The notes under the pieces: generated by a model
Told to the model about the DNA's origin: nothing
Seen by the model: the letters and a program-made list of their open reading frames with translations, nothing else
Databases searched by the model: none
Program-made: the position numbers and the translations under genes
Assembly: GCA_030686995.1 (NCBI GenBank)
Contig: CM060680.1
Location: 202,169,322-202,233,321, forward strand
Reading direction: 5' to 3'
DNA length: 64,000 nt
Source of the DNA: Artemisia argyi
Taxonomy: Eukaryota > Streptophyta > Magnoliopsida > Asterales > Asteraceae
Shown: positions 1 through 12,867 of the stretch, in pieces
Position numbering within the stretch: the first letter of the stretch is position 1
How the letters are laid out: the number at the start of each line of letters is the position of its first letter

Positions 1-376
1 ATAAACAAAAAGCTCAACTTCGTCCTCATTTATTTTCACGTGGGCCGGACTTCTCTTCACTTGGGCTTAGAATCAAATAATTAGACCAACATAATTAAGT
101 AATAATCTTCGTTCGGTCTTCATTTAGTCATTAAAATTTTCTCCTTTTTTTCCTTTCATGCTCCAAATAAAAATATCGTTGATCCCATAATTTCGCGCTC
201 TCTTCAATCTCGTGCTCGTTTTGTCGGTTTCTCATGATTTTTGTACATTTTTCATATCCAGTACCTGCACATTCACAAAACACAAAAACAAGCAAATATT
301 TGGCGTTTTTAATATGTTTTTGGTCTTTTGGGTCTGGTTTTGGTCAAATAAAAGGTGTGTAAATTAACACACACCA
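1..376 (-). repeat. 3' LTR of element A (partial, right-hand 376 bp)
   Basis: Matches 18734-19109 with about two substitutions (near 224 and 335). It ends in ...CACCA (TGGTG on the minus strand), directly next to a polypurine tract at 377-389. About 2.2 kb of this LTR lies left of the window. Confidence 0.9.
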
Positions 377-389
377 AAATCCCCCCGAC
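377..389 (-). other. Polypurine tract of element A
   Basis: The minus strand reads AGTCGGGGGGATTT into the LTR start TGGTGTG. It has the same form and position as the tract of element D (TAGTCTGGGGGATT at 30308-30321), and marks the plus-strand priming site. Confidence 0.8.
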
Positions 390-2479
390 TAAAGTATTGC
401 CGTGTCCTCACGCAATGTGATCAATTCACGCTTTTGGGATAAATAATTTCAAAACTCTTTTTACTAACTTTGAAAAGTAGCAAGGCGGTTCGAAAGAAGT
501 AATAAAACCATTTATTCCCGAAAAAACGCTCCATTTTCCAAGATTTTCCTTTTTTACCTTTATTCCATTTACACTTTTTATTATTTTTTTTTGTACTTTT
601 CCATACTTCACATTTGTGACGGTTTCTTGAACTTTCATTATCTTGCAATAATTATTAGGGTCGACAAGTAGAAACACTTCTATTTAAGAAGCGACCATAC
701 GGATAAAAATCGTCATCCTTGATTTTTCACGAGTCCCCAAACTAAGCGTACAAACGAGATCACAGCTTATCTACAAATTAGATGCTAACACTACTCATAA
801 CAGTTACTTGTGGAAACTTCTTACTCCCATTTCCTAGGTTTTGTATCTCAATATTTTATTTTGTTGAGAAATGAATTGCTTCATATTTTCTCGTTTCGAT
901 ACTTTTTAGTCCGATAGTGATACCTAAGTTAAAACGATAAGTAGTTATTCATTTTCTCTTAAGAACCACTGCAATAGAAATTCGGTCCACATCAAGGAAT
1001 TGGGATACATACAATATCAAAGATATAAGTTGCGGAGTACGATCATGTGCACCTCATGTGACTGATTACTAATCACTTATCACATGCACCTCACGCGCCA
1101 ACAACTTATTTACATACATAAGCTCTTATTCAACAGTACTTCAACTTTCATTTTTTTTCACTTTTCACTTTTTTTTTTTTTACTTTTCATACTTTTTTCT
1201 TTCTTTCTTGACTTTTTTCTCAACATCAATGGAAGCTTATCGGGTAGCTCCAAAACCACATAGATAATCAACTTTTGACTTTTGATTTTTTCACTTTTTT
1301 CTCTTATTTTTGATGTTCCTTGATATGTACCCAATTTCTAAAGCAAAAATTCTCTTAAGAAAACAAAGAACTAAATATTATTCAAACCTAAATACCACTA
1401 ATTAACCTAGAACATCTATTTATATATTGGTGACGTTTCTGATGGGAGTAAAAAGCCACAAGTACCTCTCATGAGCTCTAAAGAGAACCACTACTCCACG
1501 TTTAGCATCTAACTTCTAAATAAACTCTATCATTTCTCGCTCTTCGCAATTTAAGATTCCAAATAATGAAACCCGCGAATACTTAGCCGATAATCAGCCA
1601 CGCATATATAAAGTCAGTTATGGAAACTTGCAAATTCTAGAAGAAGAATTCGCGTTTTCTAGCTCCTTATGTAAAAGACTAGCGAAAGCTTTTAAGTTGC
1701 GCATGTATAAAGTCAAGTACGGGAACTTGCAGATTCTTAAGAAAAAATTCGCATTTTATAGCTCCTGATGTACAAAACTAGCACAAGCTTATGTGATCAT
1801 CATTGGTTAAAGGAACAAGCTAGGGCTCAACACGCCCGGTCAAGTCAAAATATTTATTCCTACTCTCGCCAGCAAGAAAGTCAACAAGGTGTCAAAACAC
1901 TTATTCAAACTTTATTATATTTTTCACGACTTTTCAACTTTTTCACATCTTTTTGTGCTTTTTCATGACATTTTCTTTCAAAATTTTTGAATTTTTCAAT
2001 TTTTTTTCAATTTTTTTTCATTTTTGGAGGAAAAACGGAGTTGCAAGAGTACACGACATGTGAAACATGCAAGGTCAAAATCGAATCGAAGATTCACCCT
2101 CCCCCCGACTAGAATTAAACATTGTCCTCAATGTTTTACGGGTTAAGGTAATCCTAACAAAATTCTAGGCCGTTTATTAATTATGCCAAAGAAAACGTTA
2201 GTCGAAAAGATTTAACGGATATAGGATTTCCAAATAGCATCGATGAATGAGACTCCAAGTGAAGAGATAACGAGCACGAGAGTCATCATAAATCATGGAC
2301 AATCCTGAACAATCATCACAAACAACCACGAAACACAAGAGTAGAAGAGGTACCCCTCCTCACGTCACGTTAATAAGAAATAAGAAATTTAAGAAGATGA
2401 ATTTGATAAGCATGGGGTGCCTCCCACGAAGCACTTGTTTTTGTTCACCGAGTCACATGAGCTTGACTCGATCCCCGAA
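390..2479 (-). other. 3' non-coding region of element A with a second internal polypurine motif
   Basis: There is no supported gene in these 2.1 kb; reading frames are short and low-complexity. On the minus strand it is close to the post-ORF region of element D: the stretch at 2395-2510 is nearly identical to 28325-28430. A second G-tract preceded by GAGGACA lies at about 2099-2135 (minus strand), a copy of the arrangement beside the 3' LTR. The T-rich runs at 1145-1215 and 1975-2025 are homopolymer-rich filler. Confidence 0.6.
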
Positions 2480-3924
2480 TTAATTCGTCCTTGGGGAGAG
2501 CAAAGAAAACGGCCACTTGAAAATAGAGATGCCCGGATCAAATATGGTATCCTCACTCCCGATGGAGTGGAAAAGTGACGAAGTGATGGGATAAACAAAG
2601 AATGGATGAAACACCCGAATGATAATATCATAATCATACATCTCATCCACCACTCCAAAAATATTCGTACCGGATCCAAAATCTTCATCGGGTGGTTTCG
2701 CGGGTGGACGAGAAGAAGAAGAATCGAAAGAAATATTAATCTCATCATTCTCAATACCCGGTGGTATCGAGTCATCCGCAGCAAGAAATAGATCGACATC
2801 CTCTAAAAGAGGGTCACGTAACGGATTATCGAAAATAGGAATAGAATCAATCTCAAAGTGAAAGCACTCATAATCCGGAAGAGAGATATCAGCATGAATA
2901 GTGGGACTGCCACTACTCGTCTCTTCAAATCGAAAAATTTCAAGCTCGGGAAAGAAATCACTATCCATATCGGGGATAGAAAAAGAAGTCGGAGGATCAT
3001 TTAATGCTTCAATACAGGAGATAAGAAGATTGACATTCAATAATGTTTCACGTAAAGCTTCATCTTGTATTTCCGCATCAACATCTTCTTCATAATCATC
3101 GATATCTACACAAGAGTCTTCATCACTCGTAGTATACTCATTGTGAGAATCGGAATAACTTTCGACTTCATCATAATCATCATTGTTCATCGGAGGGAGA
3201 GAAGTTAACGGTTCTTCATTCAATAACTCTTCAATTAAACGGATGTCTTCCTCCGGATCAAAATTAGCATCGTCAACCATTGTCGGAATGGTATCACTAA
3301 CAAGAAATGCCTCGATCTCATCTGAAACGACATCACTCCCTTCAACCGGTGTGAAAGAAGGATGGAAAGTAGAATCACCGTTAGAATTTTCCCCGGACTC
3401 ACTTTGGATTGGAACGAGGTTCTCAACACTAGACTTATTGAATTCGTCCGATTCCGTTGCCGGAATAGTGTCAAGATGCCCGTCCCCCATTATTAGAGAG
3501 TCCACGGGCTCTACGGGAGAAGAGATAGAATCATTTTGAGGATTTAGATTGATCGTAATCGTGGAATCATCATCGTATAAACAACACTCGCAAAATTGGA
3601 GTCTTCTTTCTTCGGTAGGAGGTTCTTCCATCGATCTCTCATTAGGCTCGGGAGAAAATGTGTAACGATTATTCACCATTTCTTTCAACTTATCCATCAT
3701 GGATTTAATTTCCAAAATTTGATTAGAAAAAGTGGAAGATTGTGGGGGTTGGTAAAAACCATTAGAATTGTAACAAGAATTAGGTTCATGATAAGAACTT
3801 TCAAACGATCCCCCACAATTTTCAAAACTCGATGTATTTTGAAAATCACCATTATAGCACGAATTTGGCTCATAAAAATCATTTTGAGGATAATTATTGA
3901 AGCTCGAGTCGTAATCGTAAGACG
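2480..3924 (-). CDS. Element A ORF, 3' part: acidic protein with D-like C-terminal domain
   Basis: About 481 codons on the minus strand, open from the insertion point of element C (3924) to a stop at 2480. The product is an Asn/Tyr/Pro-rich stretch followed by a strongly Asp/Glu/Ser-rich body. Motifs such as DTIP..D..FD.E.DI.L...LLN.EP and EETS.GS.T.HA.ISLP.YE.F.F, and the end H.GSED..FDPGI, match the post-protease tail of the element D protein, so the two are homologous. The frame continues exactly into 16349-16049 once element C and one AGACG copy are removed, giving about 581 residues in all. No catalytic motif is visible. I infer a structural or accessory role; the function is unknown. 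Confidence 0.7.
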
Positions 3925-4285
3925 TGTTAGGAATACAAATATTCCTGTAAAAGTCTCGGTCACCTAATGATTGTAATAGCATTACGGTAGCTCGTAGTTA
4001 GTTAGTTAGTGAGTTAATTAGTATTAGATTAAGTAGCACCGTGGAAGAAGGAACGGGTCTTTACCCACTGTATGCCTGATCCACAGCCCGGGAGTGGGCG
4101 TTATGTTGTAACTATAAATACCCCTCTCCACATGTGGAGAGGGTTGGACCTTTCTTACATTTTCAATCTAATCTTTTCCTTTTTCTTTCAAGGTTCCACT
4201 CTTTCTCTCCTCTCCTCCTTTCTTCCATTTCTACGCCTAACTCACCACCACTTGAACATGTTTCCAACATAGTTAGAATTCTACA
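3925..4285 (+). repeat. 5' LTR of element C
   Basis: Begins TGTTAGGAATAC and ends TTCTACA. It repeats at 15683-16043 without a difference that I can see. A TATA box (TATAAATA) lies at 4113-4120. A 22-bp perfect palindrome at 4122-4143 starts two bases later, in the expected core-promoter to start-site interval. Confidence 0.95.
4113..4143 (+). promoter_or_regulatory. Element C core promoter: TATA box plus adjoining palindrome
   Basis: TATAAATA is followed two bases later by a 22-bp perfect palindrome centred on CCACATGTGG. The arrangement is duplicated in the 3' LTR (palindrome at 15880-15901). Its place between TATA and the likely start site means it could act as DNA or fold at the RNA 5' end; which one is not shown by sequence. 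Confidence 0.65.
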
Positions 4286-4302
4286 ATTGGTATCAAGAGC
4301 CA
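4286..4302 (+). other. Primer-binding site of element C (iMet type)
   Basis: TTGGTATCAAGAGCC directly follows the 5' LTR. It resembles the common plant copia site complementary to initiator tRNA-Met, with one extra A. Confidence 0.8.
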
Positions 4303-4646
4303 AGGTTTCATCTTAGGGCCTTGTAGAATCGAATTTGACAATGTTTTGTGTGGTTTTGTGAGTTTAGTACCACTTTCTTGGAAAACATCTTGGTTTTACT
4401 CATCTAGTGTTGTTATACATGTTTGTGATGTCCTTTTATGTTCATTAGTGTTTGTGGAACATTGTAGTGTGGAGTGGATTACATTATCATCATGCTATTA
4501 GTTGCTTTGGCCTGCGGTTTACCCTGGTTGCGGTTTGCTCACATTGCGGTTAGATTGTGTTCTGCGGTTGGATTTTATTGTGGTTAAGTTGTGGTTAAGT
4601 TGCGGTTGGATTTTATTGTGGTTAAGTTGTGGTTAAATTATTTGTG
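4303..4646 (+). other. Element C leader with 38-bp direct repeat
   Basis: Untranslated leader between the primer site and the gag start. It is rich in GCGGTT/GTGGTT words; a 38-bp unit beginning TGCGGTTGGATTTTATTG occurs at 4563 and again at 4601. No ORF is supported here. Confidence 0.7.
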
Positions 4647-7600
4647 ATGTCGACTTCTTCCGATGACATTCAAGCTGCGGGGTCTGACACCCGACCTCCG
4701 ATGTTGGACAGAACTGACTATGAATCATGGGCTCAAAGGATACGGCTGTACTGTCTAGGTAAAGATAATGGGGTTAACATTCTGAAATCCATCGATGAGG
4801 GACCCTTTCAAGTGGGTACTACTAGAGACACGATTTCAGAAGCAACTGATCAACTACCAGCTGTGTTTGGTCCTGATAGACCTCGTACTTACAATGAGTT
4901 GTCTGAAGAAGAAAAGAAACGAAGTGATGCAGACATCAGAGCATCTAATATCATCATTCAAGGCCTTCCCAAAGATGTCTACAAACTGATCAACTTCAAC
5001 ACTGAAGCAAAGGCGGTCTGGGATAATGTCAAAATGCTTCTTGCAGGGTCTGAGTTAACTAAAGAAGATCGTGAGTCACAGCTATACGATGAATTTGAGC
5101 ATTTCAAAATGAACTCAGGTGAAAGCATCACTGACTATTACGTCAGATTTCACAAGCTGGTCAATGACATGAGAGCTATCAAGATGACAATGCCCAACAT
5201 ACAGCTCAATTCAAAATTCGTGAACAACATGGCACCGGAGTGGGATAGGTTTGTCACGGCTGTTAAGCTCAACAAGGGTCTCAGGCATACCAATCACGAA
5301 CAGCTATATGCGTATCTCCAGCAACATGAGAAACATGCAGCTTACGATCGGTTAATGCGAGAAAAGCTCAATCCGTCTGCAACAAATGAATCTCTTGCTT
5401 TTGTCTCCAATGTTCAACAACCCAATCAAACCTCTAAAGATCAAGTTCAACCATCACAATCATCCTCTAGGTCCACCCAAATCATTAGTCAATCATCAAC
5501 TCCCTCACCACCTGCATTGAATACTCAACTTGATTCTGGGTATTCTCACACTGACATGATGATTGATAATCTCTCCAACCAAGTGTCTTTACTGGTCCAA
5601 CAATTCAGGGCTGCACTCCCATCTACTAACAACCAGCTCAGAGTCTCATCTAACCCACGTAATCAGGCAGTCATTGAAGATGGTCGGGTAGTGGTGCAGA
5701 ATGTGCAGGGAAGACATAACTTCAACCAAAGAAATGCTGGTAGAGAGAATGGGCAGTACAGAGTTGGGAATGCTCTTCAAGCACAAGCTAAGCAACCGAA
5801 ATGCTACAACTGCGGAGGGCTGGGGCACATTGCCAGGAATTGCACTCTCCCAAAACGTCCCCAAAACTCTGAGTACTTCAAAGACAAGATGTTGCTGATG
5901 CAGGCACAAGAAAATGGGACTGTGTTGGATGAAGAAGCTTTGCTCTTTCTGGCTGGTAATGATGGGAACACCTTTGATGCTGATGTGGATGATCAACCTG
6001 TTCAGGACATGGCTCTTAATGATCCAAATATCTTTCAAGTTGAAGAGTGTGATGCATTTGACTCGGACGTGGATGATGAACCAACTGCTCAAACAATCTT
6101 CATGGCTAATTTGTCTGCAGCTGCATCCTCTTCACAGCATCCTGACTTATCCATCACGTCTGCTATCTCTGAGGTACCAACATCTTCTAAACATGAGCTG
6201 AATAATTCCGCACCTGTACAGGGGGCATGTGGCTCTGTACAACTCAAGAATACTGTCAACACAGACATCACAAATATGGGTAATACCAATAATATCCCAT
6301 ATGAAATGTATGTGAATGACAATGTAACCCAAGTTGTACCGAGTGACATGCCGTCTATTGATTCTAGTAAGCATGAGATATATGAGCACTCTATATACAA
6401 CCCTGATGATTCTCTGATCACTAGAATTAACGCCCTTAAGGATCAAGTAAACATTTATGAACAGCGGGCTAAGTTTGAGTTGAATGAACGTGAGCAGAAA
6501 ATGGAATGGCAACTGCGTACTTACATATCTGAAAATAATTCCAAACAAGAATCATTAAAAAGGGAACTAGTTTCTTTAAAAAACCAATTGAATCAAACCG
6601 TCAAACAGAAACTTGAGGTTCAAAAAGGTTTGACTTCAATCAAACAAGAATTCAAGGATAAAGAAACTAAACTTCTAAATGACTTCTCAAAATTAAGAAC
6701 GTTAAAAAATAAATTGGAAGATAAGTTGTACACACAGGGCCAAACCATTCAATCTGCTCAAATGATGGAAAACCACAGGAAGTTAAGAGATGAATTTAGT
6801 GAACCTGATACCTCCAAACCCAAAGCAAGATTCCTTAAAATAGGTCTAGGTGCACAACCTGCATTATATGATGCAAAAACTATGCTTGAACCTAACCATG
6901 CACCTCCTGATACTCGATCCTATGACCACATCAATGAGGCAGAGGATAGAACTAGGGCAAAACTTGCTGAACGGTTAAAGGATCCTAAATGCATTGCTAA
7001 GAATCTCGTGTTTCACTATGATTATGCTAATGACAATCACACTGCAATTTTTGTTCCTCAAAAGAGAATTTTTCCTGAAAAAGTGTTTTGGAATATTGAC
7101 ATTGAGAAAATGCAAGCTGAAAGAGTTGTAGGCAACACACGCACTATGTTTAGAATTGCTCACCCAACTGCCTATCCCCTGAACACACCTAGGCACCTTG
7201 TCCCTTTCACTCTTCCCACACAATGCAACACTCTAATTGGGTTATATGTGCTTGGTCAATTGTTCAATGACTTTGAGAAAACCTGTAAAATAAGAATTAC
7301 ACCTACAGGGATTACAGAAGGGGAAAGGGGTTTTGAGCAAACAAAACAGTGTTACCTAACCGAAGTTATGCCATTCTTTAAACTTCTAAAAGAACATTTT
7401 GAGGGACTTAAAAACACCATTAATGATGATGTGACTCAAATGAAAAAGGTTTTTGATGAAGTGGAAAGTGAGGGTAACCAACGTGCTATTGATCTCAAAC
7501 ACAGTGAAATTGTCAGGAAAAACATTCTCATCATGAATGATAATTTGATTGCTAACTGCATTGCCAAAGATGTGTTTTATACTGTTACCGACTCTGCGCT

Positions 7601-9320
7601 TTCTGCTCGTCAATTTCATGAAATGTCGGTCACTCTGAATGTCTTCCAAAATCGTGTGATTGAGCTTGAGGGGGAGAATTACAAACTTATTAAAAAAATT
7701 CAAAACGATGATCATGATAACATGGTCAGGAATTTCTCAAAACTAGAAGTGGATAATCTGAACCTACAATTAAAATATCAACATCTACAAGAAAGTATAA
7801 AAATATCAAATGCCAAGATATCTTCGGATGCTCCTGAATTTGATACATGTTTTGAATTAGCCAAAAAGGATGAAGTAATTCAAGCTCACTCAAACACGAT
7901 TCGGAAGTTGAAGGTCCAAATTGCTCAATTAAAATCGAACAGAAGCGATGTGATCAATACCAATTACCAGAAGTCTATAGATTCTCAAAATTTTCAAAAA
8001 CAAGACATTATCAATGAGCTACAACATGAAAATGAGTGGCTTCGTGCGGAAATGTCTAACGCTAAACAACGTTATAAAGAATTGTTTGAATCTATCAAAT
8101 CAACACGTGACCAAAACAATGAGAAAGTCACTTCTTTGTTAAATGAAATTGAGAATCTAAAGACCATGGTGAAGGGTAAAATGCCTGTTGTTTCTTGTGA
8201 TCATGCTATTTCCAATGTACATGCTTGTAAAAAATATGCGTGCGATGCTGTGAATGTTTCTCTTCCCCTTAGGAACAATAAGTTAGTTCATAACAACTAT
8301 CTTAAAAATCTTAAGGATTGTCTGGCCATACTTAGAGAAACCATTGAAGATGAGAGGATTTCCAAACCACTTGATGATGTTATTATTGGTGCGTGCTTCC
8401 TTACTAATAGGGCCCAGGAACTATTAGAATATGCCATAGGATCATGCCCCAAGAATGATACCAAGTCGGATAGGACTACTACATTGCACCCTCTCAGTGG
8501 CAACAAGCATGTCACAGTTGACTTTCCCCAAATCATGTCACAATCCTCCATCCTGATCACCAGTAAACAAGTAGCAACTAATCAGACTAATGTTCCCATC
8601 CTTGCTTCTACAGGAGTAAAAGGTGTATCTAATGCTAGCAAGTCACAGCCTAAGGGCAATACAGAGAATGATAGGACTTTGCCGGCTAAGAGCTCACTTA
8701 TGAAGGAAGTAGAAGAATCATCTAGGAACAATAAAGTGTTGCTTAGTGAAAGGAATCGAGTTATTTCAAACATTTGTGTTAACAATGATGTAATTAATTC
8801 GAATTCTGATGCTATTTGTAAGACATGTAACAAATGCTTAATTTATGGTAATCATGATGCATGTGCTGTGCCTTGTCTTAAATCTATTATACGATCACCA
8901 GATATGAATGTTTCCAGTGTTAAACGAGCAAAACAAATATGGAATAAAACAGGAAAAGTGTTCACTAATGTTGGTTATCAATGGAGACCTACTGGAAGGA
9001 AATTCACTCCGAGGAAAATGTGCCCAGTGACTAGGACTACTAACTCTAGAGATATGCCTATTAGGAAGTGGAGACCTACCGGTAGACTATTTCCTATAGA
9101 AGCAATAGATACCACTTCTAGTTCTAGTGCATCAAAATGTGAACACTCCAGTGAATTACCTGTCACTTATGATAATCCAATATTTGTGTGTTCTAACCTA
9201 ACGGACCCCAATTGTGTGTGGGGCTCCAGCTTTTTCAGTTATCCACGATTGTCTGGTTTCAAATGCAGGTCGTACAAATCGTCCTTTGGTATTTGGACTC
9301 AGGCTGCTCAAAACATATGA
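4647..9320 (+). CDS. Element C ORF1: copia gag with ~1,100-residue coiled-coil extension
   Basis: About 1,557 residues from ATG 4647, the first ATG of the frame after the leader. Residues ~15-240 are a copia gag (UBN2-type) domain, with [13 protein letters not shown] near the start. A CCHC zinc knuckle, [14 protein letters not shown], lies at ~385-398 and would bind the RNA genome. Ordinary copia gag leads soon after this to protease; here about 1,100 further residues follow, with long Glu/Lys/Gln/Asn-rich helical, probably coiled-coil stretches (roughly 595-710 and 900-1200) and WRPTGR-type repeats near the end. The frame stops at 9320, inside the region that encodes the protease active site in the -1 frame. 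The long extension has no domain that I recognise. Confidence 0.85.
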   Translation: MSTSSDDIQAAGSDTRPPMLDRTDYESWAQRIRLYCLGKDNGVNILKSIDEGPFQVGTTRDTISEATDQLPAVFGPDRPRTYNELSEEEKKRSDADIRASNIIIQGLPKDVYKLINFNTEAKAVWDNVKMLLAGSELTKEDRESQLYDEFEHFKMNSGESITDYYVRFHKLVNDMRAIKMTMPNIQLNSKFVNNMAPEWDRFVTAVKLNKGLRHTNHEQLYAYLQQHEKHAAYDRLMREKLNPSATNESLAFVSNVQQPNQTSKDQVQPSQSSSRSTQIISQSSTPSPPALNTQLDSGYSHTDMMIDNLSNQVSLLVQQFRAALPSTNNQLRVSSNPRNQAVIEDGRVVVQNVQGRHNFNQRNAGRENGQYRVGNALQAQAKQPKCYNCGGLGHIARNCTLPKRPQNSEYFKDKMLLMQAQENGTVLDEEALLFLAGNDGNTFDADVDDQPVQDMALNDPNIFQVEECDAFDSDVDDEPTAQTIFMANLSAAASSSQHPDLSITSAISEVPTSSKHELNNSAPVQGACGSVQLKNTVNTDITNMGNTNNIPYEMYVNDNVTQVVPSDMPSIDSSKHEIYEHSIYNPDDSLITRINALKDQVNIYEQRAKFELNEREQKMEWQLRTYISENNSKQESLKRELVSLKNQLNQTVKQKLEVQKGLTSIKQEFKDKETKLLNDFSKLRTLKNKLEDKLYTQGQTIQSAQMMENHRKLRDEFSEPDTSKPKARFLKIGLGAQPALYDAKTMLEPNHAPPDTRSYDHINEAEDRTRAKLAERLKDPKCIAKNLVFHYDYANDNHTAIFVPQKRIFPEKVFWNIDIEKMQAERVVGNTRTMFRIAHPTAYPLNTPRHLVPFTLPTQCNTLIGLYVLGQLFNDFEKTCKIRITPTGITEGERGFEQTKQCYLTEVMPFFKLLKEHFEGLKNTINDDVTQMKKVFDEVESEGNQRAIDLKHSEIVRKNILIMNDNLIANCIAKDVFYTVTDSALSARQFHEMSVTLNVFQNRVIELEGENYKLIKKIQNDDHDNMVRNFSKLEVDNLNLQLKYQHLQESIKISNAKISSDAPEFDTCFELAKKDEVIQAHSNTIRKLKVQIAQLKSNRSDVINTNYQKSIDSQNFQKQDIINELQHENEWLRAEMSNAKQRYKELFESIKSTRDQNNEKVTSLLNEIENLKTMVKGKMPVVSCDHAISNVHACKKYACDAVNVSLPLRNNKLVHNNYLKNLKDCLAILRETIEDERISKPLDDVIIGACFLTNRAQELLEYAIGSCPKNDTKSDRTTTLHPLSGNKHVTVDFPQIMSQSSILITSKQVATNQTNVPILASTGVKGVSNASKSQPKGNTENDRTLPAKSSLMKEVEESSRNNKVLLSERNRVISNICVNNDVINSNSDAICKTCNKCLIYGNHDACAVPCLKSIIRSPDMNVSSVKRAKQIWNKTGKVFTNVGYQWRPTGRKFTPRKMCPVTRTTNSRDMPIRKWRPTGRLFPIEAIDTTSSSSASKCEHSSELPVTYDNPIFVCSNLTDPNCVWGSSFFSYPRLSGFKCRSYKSSFGIWTQAAQNI

Positions 9321-12300
9321 CTGGTGATCGCTCAAGGCTCAAGAATTTCGTGGAAAAATTTATTGGTACGGTTAGGTTTGGGAATGACCATTTTGGGTCT
9401 ATAATGGGTTATGGCGACTATGTCTTTGGAGACAGTGTTATATCCAGAGTCTACTACGTGGAAGGTCTTGGGCACAATCTATTTTCTGTTGGTCAATTCT
9501 GTGACTCTGATCTCGAAGTCGCCTTCAGAAAGCACACCTGTTTTGTTAGAGAATTAGATGGTGTTGATCTTCTCAAGGGGAGTCGGGGCACTAATCTTTA
9601 CACCATCTCCATCGAAGATATGCTACGATCCTCTCCAATTTGTCTGCTCTCTAAAGCATCCAAGAACAAGTCATGGTTGTGGCATCGACGTTTAAACCAT
9701 TTGAACTTCGGTACTATCAATGAACTTACACGTAAGGATCTTGTTCGAGGCTTGCCCAGACTCAAGTATGAAAAAGATCATCTATGTTCCGCCTGTCAAA
9801 TGGGCAAAAGCAAAAAGCATACCCATAAACCCAAAACCGTCAATTCAATCATGGAAGCTCTTCATACCCTTCATATGGATCTTTGTGGACCAATGAGGAT
9901 TCAAAGTATCAATGGAAAGAAATATGTGCTGGTTATTGTTGATGATTACTCTCGATTCACATGGGTGAAGTTTTTACGATCAAAAGATGAAACTCCTGAA
10001 ACCATCATCAAACTCATCAAGATGTTGCAAGTCCGTCTTAACAAAATAGTTAGAGTCGTTCGTACTGATAATGGAACAGAATTTGTGAACAGACAACTTA
10101 CTCTATTTTATGAAGGTGTTGGGATTAGTCATCAAAAGAGCATACCAAGAACTCCTCAACAAAATGGAGTTGTAGAAAGACGCAATCGCACCTTAGTTGA
10201 AGCTGCAAGGACTATGCTCATCTTTTCCAAAGCCCCTCTATTTCTTTGGGCTGAGGCAATTGCCACCGCATGTTACACTCAGAACCGATCCTTGATACAT
10301 CCTCTCCACTGCAAAACTCCCTATGAACTGGTTCATGGCAGAAAACCCGACCTTTCGTTTCTTCGAGTTTTTGGTGCACTGTGCTATCCTACTAATGACA
10401 GTGAAGACCTTGGGAAACTCAAGGCCAAGGCCGACATTGGTTTCTTCGTTGGCTATGCTCCAGAGCGAAATGGGTACCGAATCTACAACAAACGTACCAG
10501 AGATATAATGGAAACAATCCACGTTACTTTCGATGAGCTGACTGAGCAACCGGTTCCTGGACAATCAAGTTCTGGACCCGTACCTAACCTTTTGTTCCCT
10601 GGACCAATTAGTTCCAGGCTTGTACAGAATCCCATCCCTGCTGCTCCTTTTGTACCCCCTACGAGTGAAGATTGGAAGCAATTGTTTGACCCAATGTTTG
10701 ATGAATACTTTGAACCTCAACCGATGAATGCTCCCGAAGTTACAATGGCTCAACCACCAGATGGGGTGGTGAATGATCAAGATGACAATAACGGTCCATC
10801 CACATCATTGTCATGGGATTCTGAAGCCCCCGCCATCAGTCAATCGGTTAGCACGTCCAATGTCCAACCTTCACTTGCACATCGAGCGGCAAATGTAGAT
10901 AATTCATCTGAAGTTAATCCTTTTGCTCCACCTGATAATGAGCCATTTGTTAACATCTTTGCCCCTGAACCATCAAATGATGTAACATCCTCTGATGAAT
11001 CAAACACGGCTACCTCAGTTCCACATTCTCAACCTCATGAATACCTTCGAAAATGGACCAATGATCATCCTATTGACAACATCATTGGGAATCCTTCACG
11101 TCCAGTATCAACCCGCAAGCAACTTGCAACTGACGCATTATGGTGTTTCTTCAACTCTGTTCTCTCTAAAGCTGAACCAAAAAGCGTCAAGGATGCAATG
11201 TCTAAACACTCATGGTTCACTGCAATGGTGGACGAGATTCATGAATTTGACCGACTGGATGTCTGGGAACTAGTACCACCTCCCGAGTGTGCTATGATCA
11301 TTGCTCTCAAATGGATATTCAAGGTCAAACTTGATGAGCATGGAGACGTTCTGAAAAACAAAGCTAGGCTCGTGGCAAAAGGATATCGACAAGAAGAAGG
11401 CATTGACTTTGAAGAATCCTTCGCCCCAGTTGCTAGAATAGAAGCCATAAGGATCTTTCTCGCTAATGATGCAAGTCAAAACATGGTGGTTTATCAAATG
11501 GATGTCAAGACCGCATTCTTAAATGGGGATCTGAAAGAGGTGGTGTATGTATCTCAACCCGAAGGTTTTGTGGATCCAGAACGCCCTAATCACGTGTACC
11601 GATTAAAGAAGGCTCTATATGGGCTTAAACAAGCACCCAGGGCGTGGTACGACACCTTGTCTAAATTTCTTCTGGGCAACAAATTCTCCAAAGGCGTTGT
11701 TGATCCTACCCTCTTTACCAGAAAAACAGGCAAACACCTTCTACATGTACAAATCTACGTCGATGACATCATCTTTGCCTCGTCTGATCCCTCAGAATGT
11801 GATCGTTTCTCTCAAGAGATGAGCTCCGAATTCCAAATGTCTATGATGGGTCAAATGTCATTCTTTCTAGGACTGCAAATTTGTCAAAACCCCAATGGCA
11901 TATTCATCAATCAATCCAAATACGCCAATGAAACGTTGAAGAAATTTGGATTCGACTCCAGTGATTCAGTTGATACTCCAATGATTGAACGTTCAAAGCT
12001 TGACGAAGATGATGTAGGAATTCCGGTCGATCAAACCATGTATCGAAGCATGATTGGTTCATTAATGTACCTTACTGCAAGCAGACCCGACCTTCTGTTC
12101 GCAGTTTGCATTTGTGCCCGGTATCAATCCAAACCCACCAAGAAACATTTGGAAGCTGTCAAGAGAGTCTTTCGATACCTTAAAGGAACAATCCACTTGG
12201 GCCTTTGGTACCCTAAAGAAACTTCTATGGCTCTCACAGCATATTCGGATGCTGATCATGCTGGATGTCAAGACACTCGTCGCAGTACATCTGGGGGCGC

Positions 12301-12739
12301 ACAATTTTTAGGAAATAAGCTAGTCAGTTGGTCTTCAAAGAAACAAATGAGTACATCTATCTCCTCCACTGAAGCTGAATACATTGCCATGTCATCATGC
12401 TGTGCTCAGATCCTCTGGATGCGATCTCAACTTTCTGACTATGGGTTCATTTGCAATAAGATTCCTATGTACTGTGACAACAAAAGTGCAATTGCACTCT
12501 GCTGCAACAATGTCCAGCATTCAAGAACAAAACACATTGACATTCGACATCACTTCATCAGGGAACAAGTCGAGAAAGGGATTGTGGAACTTTACTTTGT
12601 GAGGACTGAGTTCCAACTAGCCGATATCTTCACCAAAGCACTTTCTAGGGAACGATTTCAATTCATCCTCCCACGCCTTGGTATGAAGAGTCTCACACCT
12701 GAGGATCTCAAATGTCTACTAGAAGATCAAGAGGAGTAA
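9197..12739 (+). CDS. Element C ORF2: protease-integrase-reverse transcriptase-RNase H
   Basis: Open from 9197 (after an in-frame TAA at 9194) and overlapping ORF1 by about 120 nt in the -1 frame, so it is probably made as a Gag-Pol fusion rather than from its own start; no ATG precedes the protease core closely. Order from 9212: protease [10 protein letters not shown] (residues 29-38); pre-integrase zinc motif [11 protein letters not shown]...CSAC; integrase catalytic D,D,E ([25 protein letters not shown] at ~223/285/321); reverse transcriptase with [21 protein letters not shown] and YVDD at 849-852; RNase H with [14 protein letters not shown] and DNKSAI. All catalytic motifs look intact. 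Pol is followed by a long untranslated region. Confidence 0.93.
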   Translation, partial: PNGPQLCVGLQLFQLSTIVWFQMQVVQIVLWYLDSGCSKHMTGDRSRLKNFVEKFIGTVRFGNDHFGSIMGYGDYVFGDSVISRVYYVEGLGHNLFSVGQFCDSDLEVAFRKHTCFVRELDGVDLLKGSRGTNLYTISIEDMLRSSPICLLSKASKNKSWLWHRRLNHLNFGTINELTRKDLVRGLPRLKYEKDHLCSACQMGKSKKHTHKPKTVNSIMEALHTLHMDLCGPMRIQSINGKKYVLVIVDDYSRFTWVKFLRSKDETPETIIKLIKMLQVRLNKIVRVVRTDNGTEFVNRQLTLFYEGVGISHQKSIPRTPQQNGVVERRNRTLVEAARTMLIFSKAPLFLWAEAIATACYTQNRSLIHPLHCKTPYELVHGRKPDLSFLRVFGALCYPTNDSEDLGKLKAKADIGFFVGYAPERNGYRIYNKRTRDIMETIHVTFDELTEQPVPGQSSSGPVPNLLFPGPISSRLVQNPIPAAPFVPPTSEDWKQLFDPMFDEYFEPQPMNAPEVTMAQPPDGVVNDQDDNNGPSTSLSWDSEAPAISQSVSTSNVQPSLAHRAANVDNSSEVNPFAPPDNEPFVNIFAPEPSNDVTSSDESNTATSVPHSQPHEYLRKWTNDHPIDNIIGNPSRPVSTRKQLATDALWCFFNSVLSKAEPKSVKDAMSKHSWFTAMVDEIHEFDRLDVWELVPPPECAMIIALKWIFKVKLDEHGDVLKNKARLVAKGYRQEEGIDFEESFAPVARIEAIRIFLANDASQNMVVYQMDVKTAFLNGDLKEVVYVSQPEGFVDPERPNHVYRLKKALYGLKQAPRAWYDTLSKFLLGNKFSKGVVDPTLFTRKTGKHLLHVQIYVDDIIFASSDPSECDRFSQEMSSEFQMSMMGQMSFFLGLQICQNPNGIFINQSKYANETLKKFGFDSSDSVDTPMIERSKLDEDDVGIPVDQTMYRSMIGSLMYLTASRPDLLFAVCICARYQSKPTKKHLEAVKRVFRYLKGTIHLGLWYPKETSMALTAYSDADHAGCQDTRRSTSGGAQFLGNKLVSWSSKKQMSTSISSTEAEYIAMSSCCAQILWMRSQLSDYGFICNKIPMYCDNKSAIALCCNNVQHSRTKHIDIRHHFIREQVEKGIVELYFVRTEFQLADIFTKALSRERFQFILPRLGMKSLTPEDLKCLLEDQEE

Positions 12740-12778
12740 AGGGGTTGCTTCACATATCCTTGTATAGTATCATATTAA

Positions 12779-12867
<89 letters not shown>

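Noticed and set aside
4072..4272. 66-aa ORF repeated at 15830-16030
   Set aside because: Inside the element C LTRs; no support beyond openness.
9230..9236. CTTTTTC as a proven -1 frameshift site
   Set aside because: It does not meet the X_XXY_YYZ rule and I cannot show a downstream structure; kept only as a candidate.
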